Assembly: GCA_039809495.1 (NCBI GenBank)
Contig: JBDHVC010000010.1
Coordinates: forward strand, 1 to 64,000
Origin: JAFLCL01 sp039809495
GTDB lineage: Bacteria > Myxococcota_A > Polyangia > Polyangiales > Sandaracinaceae
DNA length: 64,000 nt
Reading direction: 5' to 3'
Below, piece after piece: positions 17,815 through 27,304 of the stretch. The translations under genes and the position numbers were made by a program. Position 1 is the first letter of the stretch. Every line of letters starts with the position of its first letter. Below the pieces are notes generated by a model. It saw only the letters and a program-made list of their open reading frames with translations. It was not told the DNA's origin and searched no databases.

Positions 17815-20007
17815 ATGACCTTCACAGAAGCTGCCGTGGAGATCCTCCGGCTCGCCGGACGACCGCTCCACTACAAGAAAATCACCGAACTGGCGATCGA
17901 GCGAAACCTCCTCTCCCACGTCGGCAAAGCGCCCGAGCTCACCATGAGCTCGAGGCTCGCGACGATGGTGAAGAAGGATCGCGGCGAGGAGCCGATCATC
18001 AAGGTCAAGCCGGGCATCTTCGCCTTGCGAGACTTCACGCCGGAGATGATGGCGCTCGCGGACGCGAGCGACGACGACGTCGATCTCTCGCAGGTCCCCG
18101 AGACGCCGCCGCCCGAGCCCAGCGCCGAAGCGCTCGAGGCGCGAGCGACGGAAGGGGCGACGACGCCGCGTCCCGCGCTGCCCGGCTCCGACGTGTTCCC
18201 CGCCGAGGAAGACGACGACAAGCCGATCCTCGCGGGCATCGACGACGACGACGACGACGACGACGGTGAGGGCGCCGCCGATCGGCGCGGGCGCCGAGGC
18301 CGCCGGCGTCGTCGCTCGCGCGCCGAGGGCGACGCCGAGAGCCCCGAGGCGGAGGCGGGCGAGGGGGGCGCGGACGCCGAGGAGCGCCCGCGTCAGGATC
18401 CCCGCGAGCGCGGCCGCGACCGGGATCGCGATCGGGATCGGGATCGGGATCGGGATCGGGATCGCAACCGAGATCGCGATCGGCACGAGCGATCGAAGCA
18501 TCGCGACGCTCCGCGTCTGCCGAGCGCCGACCTCGCGCGCGAGCCTGGAGAGGACGAGCTCATCGGCCGCGACCTCGCCGACGCCGTCGTCGCGGTCCTC
18601 GTGAGCGAGGGGCGCACGATGACGTACGCCGCGATCGCGAGCGAGCTGGTGCGACGCGGGCGGCTCGCGGGCGATCCGGCGACGCTGATCCCGACGATCG
18701 CCGCGAGCGTTCGCGCCGACGTCGGGCGCTCGGAGACGCTCCGGGCGCACGCGCGCCTCCGCCACACGCCCGATGGCGTCGCGCTCTACGAGTGGTTTCT
18801 CCCGCGTGACGTGATGTTCCGCGAGCGCGACGCGGTGCGCGCGCTCGAGCACCACCAGGAGTCCGTGCGGCGCGCGTTCCTTCGCAAGCTCGCGGAGCTC
18901 CCGGCGGCGGGCTTCGCCGAGCTGGTCGCGAGCTGGCTCAACGCGGAGGGGGTCACCGGCCTGCGCGGCGTCCGTCGCCCGACGAGTTCGCCGCACGAGA
19001 TGCACTTCGCCGGGACGCTGCGGCGTGGGTTCGAGGAGCTCCGCCTCGCGATCGTCGTCCTGCGCGGCGGACAGGAGATCACCCGGGAGCGGGTGATCGA
19101 GCTGCGAGGGTCGCTGCATCACTACGGCAACGCGACGCTCGGGTGGTTGGTGAGCACGGTGGGCGTGCCGCGCGCGACCCGAGAAGAGGCGACCGCGACG
19201 GGCGCGACCCCGATCGCCGTGTTCGACGGCCTCTCGCTGGCGGAGGCGATGGAGGCGCGAGGCGTCGGGATGCGTCGATCGACCATCCCGTTCGCGGTGA
19301 TCGACCTCGACACGCTCGATGCGCTCCGCGGCTCGCCCGAGCCCCCGATGCGCGACGATCGGCGTGACGATCGCCGCGACGATCGCCGCGACGATCGCCG
19401 CGATCGCTCGCGCGATGGACGAGGCGAGCGCGAGCGTCGCGACGAGGGTGAGCGGCGCGATGACAGCGGCGCCGCCTCGGAGCCGCCGAGCGCCGCCTCG
19501 GAGGCCGGGGCCTCGGCGGATCCGACCGACGCGAACGTCGTCAGCGTCGAGGGCGCCCAGCCGAGCGAGGGCGCGGCCGAGCGAGCCTCCGACGGATCGT
19601 CCGAGGGGAGCCGCCGTCGTCGTCGCCGACGCCGTCGTCGCCCGCAGGTGCCGGGGGCTGGCGCGGAGGAAGGCGGCGTCGCGGACGCCGGCGACGAGGT
19701 GGGCGACGACGAAGAGGACGTCGAGAGCCACGACGGCGCGGAGCCGGTGCTCGCCGAGGGAGAAGACGCGTCCGTCGTCTCGGGCGCGGGCGAGCCGCGC
19801 GAAGGTGGCGACGAGGGGCCGAGCTCGGCGCGCTCGGCTACACCCGATCGCGAAGGGGGCCACGACGAGGACGCCGCGCCGCCGGACGATGAGGACGACA
19901 CGGCCGCGGAACCCGAGCAAGCCGAGCCGCTCGCCTCGCCCGAGGCGTCGGACGACTCGAGCGACGTCGGCTCGGACGGCGAGCCCGAGGGCGAGCCAGG
20001 AGCGTGA
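17815..20007 (+). CDS. HARE-HTH protein with degenerate Mrr-like nuclease fold
   Basis: A 730-residue nucleic-acid-associated protein. Residues 1-75 form a HARE-HTH winged helix (TFTEAAVEILRLAGRPLHYKKI), and a second related helix-turn-helix is likely at 245-330 (LADAVVAVLVSEGRTMTYAAI). Between them is an acidic then Arg/Asp linker encoded by GATCGG hexamers. Residues about 365-500 resemble an Mrr-type endonuclease domain (FAELVASWLNAEGV, ITRERVIELRGSLHHYGNATLGWLVST, FAVIDLDTLDAL), but the catalytic Asp and the QxK strand are absent (AIVVLRGG). The C-terminal 220 residues are low complexity, with a run of about ten Arg followed by acidic stretches. A DNA- or RNA-binding regulator is likely; cleavage is not. 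Confidence 0.82.
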   Translation: MTFTEAAVEILRLAGRPLHYKKITELAIERNLLSHVGKAPELTMSSRLATMVKKDRGEEPIIKVKPGIFALRDFTPEMMALADASDDDVDLSQVPETPPPEPSAEALEARATEGATTPRPALPGSDVFPAEEDDDKPILAGIDDDDDDDDGEGAADRRGRRGRRRRRSRAEGDAESPEAEAGEGGADAEERPRQDPRERGRDRDRDRDRDRDRDRDRNRDRDRHERSKHRDAPRLPSADLAREPGEDELIGRDLADAVVAVLVSEGRTMTYAAIASELVRRGRLAGDPATLIPTIAASVRADVGRSETLRAHARLRHTPDGVALYEWFLPRDVMFRERDAVRALEHHQESVRRAFLRKLAELPAAGFAELVASWLNAEGVTGLRGVRRPTSSPHEMHFAGTLRRGFEELRLAIVVLRGGQEITRERVIELRGSLHHYGNATLGWLVSTVGVPRATREEATATGATPIAVFDGLSLAEAMEARGVGMRRSTIPFAVIDLDTLDALRGSPEPPMRDDRRDDRRDDRRDDRRDRSRDGRGERERRDEGERRDDSGAASEPPSAASEAGASADPTDANVVSVEGAQPSEGAAERASDGSSEGSRRRRRRRRRRPQVPGAGAEEGGVADAGDEVGDDEEDVESHDGAEPVLAEGEDASVVSGAGEPREGGDEGPSSARSATPDREGGHDEDAAPPDDEDDTAAEPEQAEPLASPEASDDSSDVGSDGEPEGEPGA
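18424..18483 (+). repeat. GATCGG/GATCGC hexamer array inside the HARE-HTH gene
   Basis: About ten near-identical hexamers encode alternating Asp-Arg in the linker of the HARE-HTH protein. Unit length is two codons, so copy-number change would alter linker length but keep the reading frame. Confidence 0.8.
19354..19407 (+). repeat. GACGATCGCCGC dodecamer array inside the HARE-HTH gene
   Basis: Roughly four copies of a 12-base unit encode Asp-Asp-Arg-Arg repeats just after the Mrr-like domain. It is again frame-preserving and codes for a second mixed-charge linker. Confidence 0.75.
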
Positions 20008-20094
20008 TCGCCATGCCCGGCGAGCCTGCCTGGAGCGCGGGTCGTCGGGAGGCGTCCATACCCCCGAGACACGGGGCCTCTGAGGGATGACGCG

Positions 20095-21515
20095 ATGTAC
20101 GATGCGTGGCGGAGCCAGGTCGAGCGCGACCTCGTCGGGGGTATCGACGCCCTCGTGACGAAGCTCCCGGGGGGCCTCCGGATCCAGCCGCTCTACGACG
20201 CCGTCGCCTCGGCGCGGCTTCGTGCGGGCTCGACGCTCGCCCTCGCGAGCGTGCGGCTCGCCGGCGTGCCGTCCGTGGCGCCCCTTGACGGTGAGCGGTC
20301 GTGGACGCTCGGCGCGAGCGACGCGGCGCAAGGAGACGTCGTCGAGGCGCTCGAGGGGGACGCGCTCGTCGTTCGATGCGACGGCGGGCTCGTCGCGCAC
20401 GGCCTCGACGCGCACGACGGAGGCGGCGCGCGGCCGCTCGAGGTCGCGCTCGCCGTGGCTCGCTGGCTCGACGCGGCGAGGGTGGGCGAGGATCCGCCCG
20501 TCGCGGTCGCGGTGGGCGCGGAGCTCTTCGTCGAGGTGGCGAAGCTCCGCGCGCTGCGCTCTTTGCTCGAGCGCGTGAGAGTGGCGCTCGGGCGGGCCGG
20601 CTCGCCCCGCGTCCTCGCGCGGACGAGCCTCGTCGAATTCTCTCGGATCGAGCCCGAGACGAACGCGCTCCGCGCGACGCTCGCGACCACGGCGGCGCTC
20701 CTCGGCGGCGCCGATCTCGTGGCGTGCGCTCCCTACGATCTCCTCGCGCCCCTCGGGGGCGACGAGCGCGCGCGCGCCGCGCGCCTCGCGAGCACGACGG
20801 CGCGCATCGCCACCCTCGAGTCGCACCTCGAGGGTGTCGAGGATCCCCTCTACGGCGCGTCGCTCGTCGAGTCCCTCACGAGCGACATCGGGGGCGCCGC
20901 GTGGGCGATCGTCCGCGAGCTCGAGCGCGCGGGCGGCGCGGCGGCCGCGCAGGCGCTCTGGCGCGCGCGCCTCGAGGTGGACTCGGCGGAGCGCCGCCGG
21001 TGGGCCGCGACGGGGCGCTTGCCGCGCGTGGGCGCGACGAGGCTCGGGCGGGTCGATGCGCCGATGCTCGGCGCGGTGCACCCCCTCGTGCGCCACGTCG
21101 TTCGCGACGCGGAGCCCTTCGAGGCGCTCCGCGACGAGCGGATCGCGCGAGCGACCACGCTGATCGTCGTCGGGGACGCGAGGCGGCTCGCGCCGCGGGT
21201 CGGCTTCGTCGAGGAGGTGCTCGGGAGCTGGGGAGCCGCGTCTCGGCGCGTCGCGCTGGCGAGCCCCGACGCGCCCTTCGACGCGATCGCCTCCTCCCTG
21301 GCGGACGTCGTCGCGATCTGCGCGGAGGACGCGGACTTCGAGCGCCTCGAGCCGCTCGTCTCCGCGCTCGCCGCGCGCGCGAGCGTCCTCCTCGCGGGGC
21401 GGCCCGGCGCGCGTGAGGAGGCGCTCCTCGCCGCGGGGGTCCGCGCGTTCGTGTTCCTCGGCGCCGACCTCCCGCTCGTCGCGCGGACCCTCTACGCCGC
21501 ACGCGGAGGTGGTCG

Positions 21516-21519
<4 letters not shown>
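20095..21519 (+). CDS. mutA: Methylmalonyl-CoA mutase small subunit
   Basis: The non-catalytic subunit of the heterodimeric mutase that interconverts methylmalonyl-CoA and succinyl-CoA. The 474-residue protein follows the mutase barrel fold (ALVTKLPGGLRIQPLYD, AELFVEVAKLRALRSLLERV) and has a Rossmann-like C-terminal domain, but the DxHxxG cobalamin motif is missing, as expected for the small subunit. It is shorter than typical MutA proteins (about 600 residues). The stop overlaps the mutB start (ATGA), giving a mutA-mutB-meaB operon. Confidence 0.9.
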
Positions 21520-23657
<2,138 letters not shown>

Positions 23658-23663
23658 GGCGTC

Positions 23664-24653
23664 ATGGCGCGCGTGAGCATCGACGCGCTCGAGGCGGGCG
23701 TCGTCCGCGGCGACCGCGCCTCGCTCGGGCGCGCGATCACGCTCATCGAGAGCACGCGCGAGGCCGACGAGCGCCCCGCGCAGGAGCTCCTGGCGCGGCT
23801 GCTCCCGCGGACGGAAGGCGCGATCCGCGTGGGATTCACCGGGGTGCCGGGGGCGGGCAAGAGCACGCTCCTCGACGCGCTCGGCGTCGCGCTGCTCGAG
23901 CGCGGCCGCAGGGTGGCCGTCCTCGCGGTCGATCCGTCGAGCGTGACCAGCGGCGGGAGCGTCCTCGGCGACAAGACGCGGATGGTCCGGCTCGGGCGCG
24001 ACCCGCGAGCGTTCATCCGGCCCTCACCCTCGAGCGGCGCGCTCGGCGGCGTCGCGCCGCGCACCCGCGACACGCTGCTCCTGCTCGAGGCGGCCGGCTT
24101 CGACACGATCTTCGTCGAGACCGTGGGCGTCGGCCAGTCGGAGACCGCCGTCCGCGCGATGGTCGACACGTTCGTGTGGATCACGATCCCGAACGCCGGC
24201 GACGAGCTCCAAGGGATCAAGCGCGGCGTGCTCGAGCTCGCGGAGGTCGTCGTCGTGAACAAGGCCGACGGTGAGCGCGCGCGAGCGGCGGAGCGCGCGA
24301 GGCGGGAGCTCTCGAGCGCCTTCCGCTATCTCCCCTCGACGGGCGCTGGCTGGTCGACGCCGGTCTTGCTCGCGAGCGCGCTCGAGGGAGTGGGCCTCGA
24401 CGGGCTCTGGGATCAGATCGTGGCGCATCGAGCGGCGCTCGAGGCGAGCGCCACGCTCGGCGCGAGGCGGGCGGAGCAGCGTCGGCGCGCGATGTGGGAC
24501 GAGCTCGAGGCGCGGCTCGTCCGCTCGGTCCGTGGCCACGCGGCGCTGCGTTCGCTGCTCGAGGAGCTCGAGCGGGGCGTCGTCGAGGGCACGACGACGA
24601 GCCGACAGGCCGTCTTCGAGGTGTTGGCGCGCCTCGCGATCGTCGTGCGCTGA
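23664..24653 (+). CDS. meaB: Methylmalonyl-CoA mutase-associated GTPase MeaB
   Basis: A G3E GTPase that gates cofactor loading and protects the mutase from inactivation. 329 residues with the P-loop GVPGAGKSTL near residues 57-66, AVDPSS, then FVETVGVGQSE (switch region) and the specificity motif NKAD. It lies immediately after mutB, the usual arrangement. A palindromic intergenic repeat fills the gap to the convergent GGDEF gene. Confidence 0.96.
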   Translation: MARVSIDALEAGVVRGDRASLGRAITLIESTREADERPAQELLARLLPRTEGAIRVGFTGVPGAGKSTLLDALGVALLERGRRVAVLAVDPSSVTSGGSVLGDKTRMVRLGRDPRAFIRPSPSSGALGGVAPRTRDTLLLLEAAGFDTIFVETVGVGQSETAVRAMVDTFVWITIPNAGDELQGIKRGVLELAEVVVVNKADGERARAAERARRELSSAFRYLPSTGAGWSTPVLLASALEGVGLDGLWDQIVAHRAALEASATLGARRAEQRRRAMWDELEARLVRSVRGHAALRSLLEELERGVVEGTTTSRQAVFEVLARLAIVVR

Positions 24654-24790
24654 GCGCGGGCCTCACTCGACGGCGTCCGCCCCGCGCAGGCGCGCCGCGC
24701 TCGGCGGGAGGGAGGAGCTGCGTCAGCCCCTCCGACGAGGAAAGAGCGGCACGAACGAGGGAAACGGACTCGTGCTGTGGGTCAGCGCGG
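24654..24790. repeat. Intergenic palindromic repeat, copy B
   Basis: Located between convergent meaB and the FHA-GGDEF gene. It contains GGCGCGCCGCGCTCGG-like sequence, CCTCCGACGAGGAAAGAG and the core CGGCACGA...TCGTGCTG (24747-24778), an 8-bp stem with one G-T pair around an interior similar to the other copies. Confidence 0.7.
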
Positions 24791-24831
24791 CGGATCCTCG
24801 CGATGAGCGGGCGAGAGGGGCCCTCGAGGGA

Positions 24832-25725
24832 TCAGACGACGACGCGGTTTCGACCGCCCCGCTTCGCCTCGTAGAGCTTCGCGTCCGCTCGCTTGATGAT
24901 CTCCTCGGCGGTCTCGTTCACGCCCTGCCACTCCGCGATGCCCAGGCTGATCGTCACCTCGATGACCGTGCCCTCGAAGCGGAACGTCGCCGCCTCGACG
25001 GCGCGCCGCAGCTTGTCGGCCATCTGGGCGGCGCCGGGGGCCGGGACCTCGGGGAGGATGATCGCGAATTCCTCGCCCCCCGTCCGCGCGGCGGTGTCGG
25101 TGTGTCGCACCCGCGACTTCACCAGCGCTCCGAGCTGGCGCAGGACCGCGTCGCCAGCGAGGTGGCCGAACGTGTCGTTGATGCGCTTGAAGTGGTCGAT
25201 GTCGAAGAGGACGAGGGAGAAGGAGCGCGCGTAGCGCTTGCAGCGCGAGAGCTCCTTCTCGAGCGCCTCGTTGAAGGCGCGCTTGTTGTGGAGGTCGGTG
25301 AGCCCATCGACCGTCATCAGGTGGTAGATCTCCTCGTAGTAGGCGGACTCGATGTTTCCGCTGACGAGGAATTTGAAGATGGTGCGGCCGATCTTGAGCT
25401 GATCGCCGTCGCGGAGCACGGCCTCCTCGACGAGGTCGTCGTTGACGTACGTCCCGTTCGTCGATCCGAGATCCCGCACGACGTAGCCCTGCGGGGCCGA
25501 CGCGATCCGCGCGTGGTTGCGCGAGACGCTCTCTTGATCGATCTGGACGTCGCTCTTCGACGAGCGACCGATGATGCACGGCTCGGCGCGCAGGGGGATG
25601 CGGCGCCCGAGGTCGTCACCGTAGATCACGACCAGGCACGCATCGCGCGAATCCTCTTTCTTGGTCTCGCGCGCGATGACCGTGACGACCGTCTTGCTCG
25701 GATTGGTCGTCCGTTCGTCTTCCAT
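24832..25725 (-). CDS. FHA-GGDEF diguanylate cyclase
   Basis: A 297-residue cytoplasmic signalling protein. The FHA domain (about residues 30-115) has IIGRSSKSDVQID, SVSRNHARI and LGSTNGTYVND and should bind phosphothreonine peptides, linking it to the Ser/Thr kinases nearby. The GGDEF domain (about 135-297) has the active-site GGEEF near residue 213 and an intact inhibitory site RHTD five residues upstream, so it should make cyclic di-GMP with product feedback. A -10/-35 pair lies directly upstream. Confidence 0.95.
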   Translation of the reverse strand: MEDERTTNPSKTVVTVIARETKKEDSRDACLVVIYGDDLGRRIPLRAEPCIIGRSSKSDVQIDQESVSRNHARIASAPQGYVVRDLGSTNGTYVNDDLVEEAVLRDGDQLKIGRTIFKFLVSGNIESAYYEEIYHLMTVDGLTDLHNKRAFNEALEKELSRCKRYARSFSLVLFDIDHFKRINDTFGHLAGDAVLRQLGALVKSRVRHTDTAARTGGEEFAIILPEVPAPGAAQMADKLRRAVEAATFRFEGTVIEVTISLGIAEWQGVNETAEEIIKRADAKLYEAKRGGRNRVVV

Positions 25726-25735
25726 GATCGGAGTC

Positions 25736-25764
25736 AGTATCGGTCAAGTCGGGGTCGCGGCCAA
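25736..25764 (-). promoter_or_regulatory. Promoter for the FHA-GGDEF gene
   Basis: On the minus strand TTGGCC, a 17-base spacer and GATACT lie just ahead of the ATG at 25725, leaving a leader of only a few bases. Confidence 0.45.
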
Positions 25765-25815
25765 GGGACTCGTGCGCGAGCCGGTTTGTTGACGGGATCG
25801 AGGCTCGTTCGGACG

Positions 25816-27126
25816 ATGTCGGGCATGGACGAGCTCGAGTCGCCCCGGCCGACCCCTCCTCGGAGACGCGCGCGGATCTCCCGCTGGCTCCTCGGCGCCG
25901 CGATCGCGCTCGTCTACCTCGGCGGGCCCCACCTCGGGGAGGCTGACGAGACGCGCCCCGAGCGCCCGGCCCGCTCCGCCGCGGCCCGGCCCGCGGTGAG
26001 CGCTCGGACGCAGGCTCAGCGCGCCGAGCGCGCGCGACGGCCGGCGTCGCTCGCGGGGATCGACCTCTCCGCGCGGCACCTGGAGGACGACGTCTACGTC
26101 GTCGACGGCGCGGACGGATCGACGGCGGTGCTCACCCTCGACGCGGGGCTCCAGGCGCACATGGAGGCCTACTTCGCGCGCTACGAGGTGCCGGAGGCTG
26201 GGCTCGTCGCGATCGATCCGTCGAGCGGGCGGGTGCTCGCCTACGTCAGCCATCGGGGACGCGAGGGCGCCGCCGCCGACATGGCGCGGGACGCGTCTTC
26301 GCCCGCGGCCTCGGTCTTCAAGATCGTCACGAGCGCGGCGCTCCTCGACGCGGGCGTCCGCTCGTCCGAGCGCGTCTGCTTCCACGGCGGCGAGAGCCGG
26401 CTCGCGCTCTCGCTCCTCGAGCCGAACCCGACGCTCGATCGCTCCTGCGCCACGCTGGCGGAGGCGCTCGGGGGCTCGCTCAACGTCGTCTTCGCGAGGC
26501 TCGCCGATCAGCGCCTCGAGCCCGCGACGCTCGAGCGATACGCGCACGCGTTCGCGTTCGGGCAGGGGCTCCCCTTCGATCTCCCGAGCACGCCGAGCGA
26601 GATCGAGGTGCCGAGCGAGCGCCTGGAATTCGCGCGGACGTCCGCGGGGTTCTGGCACTCCCACCTCTCCCCGCTCCACGGAGCGCTGATCGCGGCGACG
26701 GTGGCCAACGGTGGCGCCATGCCGCGCGCGGGCGTCGTCGACCACGTGCTCGATGGCGCGGGGCACGTCGAGCATCGGTTCACGCCGAGCACGTATCGAC
26801 AGGTCGTGAGCCGCGAGACCGCGGACGAGCTGAACCGGATGATGCGACTGACCGTCTCGCGGGGGACGTCCCGGCGCACCTTCCACGACGCCGCGGGGCG
26901 CCCCTTCCTGCCGGGCGTCGTCGTCGCCGGCAAGACCGGCACCCTCTCCTCCGAGCGCCCCTACCGCGGCTACACCTGGTGGGTCGGCTTCGCGCCCGCG
27001 GATCACCCCACGATCGCGCTCGCGACCGTCGTCGTGAACACGCCCGAGTGGCGCATCAAGGCAGGACATGCCGCCGTCGAGGCGCTGCGCACCTACCTCG
27101 CCGCTCATCCGCCGCGCAGGCCCTGA
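25816..27126 (+). CDS. Penicillin-binding protein transpeptidase
   Basis: A 436-residue, single-membrane-span protein with a class B-like transpeptidase domain but no long dimerisation domain. A TM anchor (WLLGAAIALVYLGG) lies near residues 26-39. The catalytic motifs are SVFK (SxxK), SLN (SxN) and KTG within VVAGKTGTL. It resembles the transpeptidase part of MrdA/FtsI-type proteins and probably crosslinks peptidoglycan. Start is ATG at 25816; a second ATG at 25825 is possible, because TTGACG at 25789 with a 17-base spacer and GACGAT would place the transcript start there. Confidence 0.87.
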   Translation: MSGMDELESPRPTPPRRRARISRWLLGAAIALVYLGGPHLGEADETRPERPARSAAARPAVSARTQAQRAERARRPASLAGIDLSARHLEDDVYVVDGADGSTAVLTLDAGLQAHMEAYFARYEVPEAGLVAIDPSSGRVLAYVSHRGREGAAADMARDASSPAASVFKIVTSAALLDAGVRSSERVCFHGGESRLALSLLEPNPTLDRSCATLAEALGGSLNVVFARLADQRLEPATLERYAHAFAFGQGLPFDLPSTPSEIEVPSERLEFARTSAGFWHSHLSPLHGALIAATVANGGAMPRAGVVDHVLDGAGHVEHRFTPSTYRQVVSRETADELNRMMRLTVSRGTSRRTFHDAAGRPFLPGVVVAGKTGTLSSERPYRGYTWWVGFAPADHPTIALATVVVNTPEWRIKAGHAAVEALRTYLAAHPPRRP

Positions 27127-27253
27127 CGGCGCGCCTCGCTCGACGGGATCGGCCTCGCTCATGCGCGCTTCCTCGGCGGGGGCAGTGAGCGGACCCTCCG
27201 ATGAGGAAGGAACCGCACGAACCGGGCGACGGGTTCGCGCCATGAGCGGGTGA
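27127..27253. repeat. Intergenic palindromic repeat, copy C
   Basis: Lies between the convergent penicillin-binding protein and valS genes. It starts GGCGCGCCTCGCTCGACG, contains CCTCCGATGAGGAAGGAAC and ends in the core GCACGAACC...GGGTTCGCGC (27215-27240), a 9-bp stem with one mismatch. Confidence 0.7.
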
Positions 27254-27304
27254 CACGATCGTCGCTCGGCGCGGCGCGGGCCGGATCGAGATCGCCGTCG
27301 GGGA

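Noticed and set aside
18424..18483. Hexamer array as a phase-variation switch
   Set aside because: Units are six bases, so changes in number keep the reading frame; no on/off switching is possible.
18424..19407. CRISPR-like array
   Set aside because: The repeats are contiguous coding hexamers and dodecamers without unique spacers.
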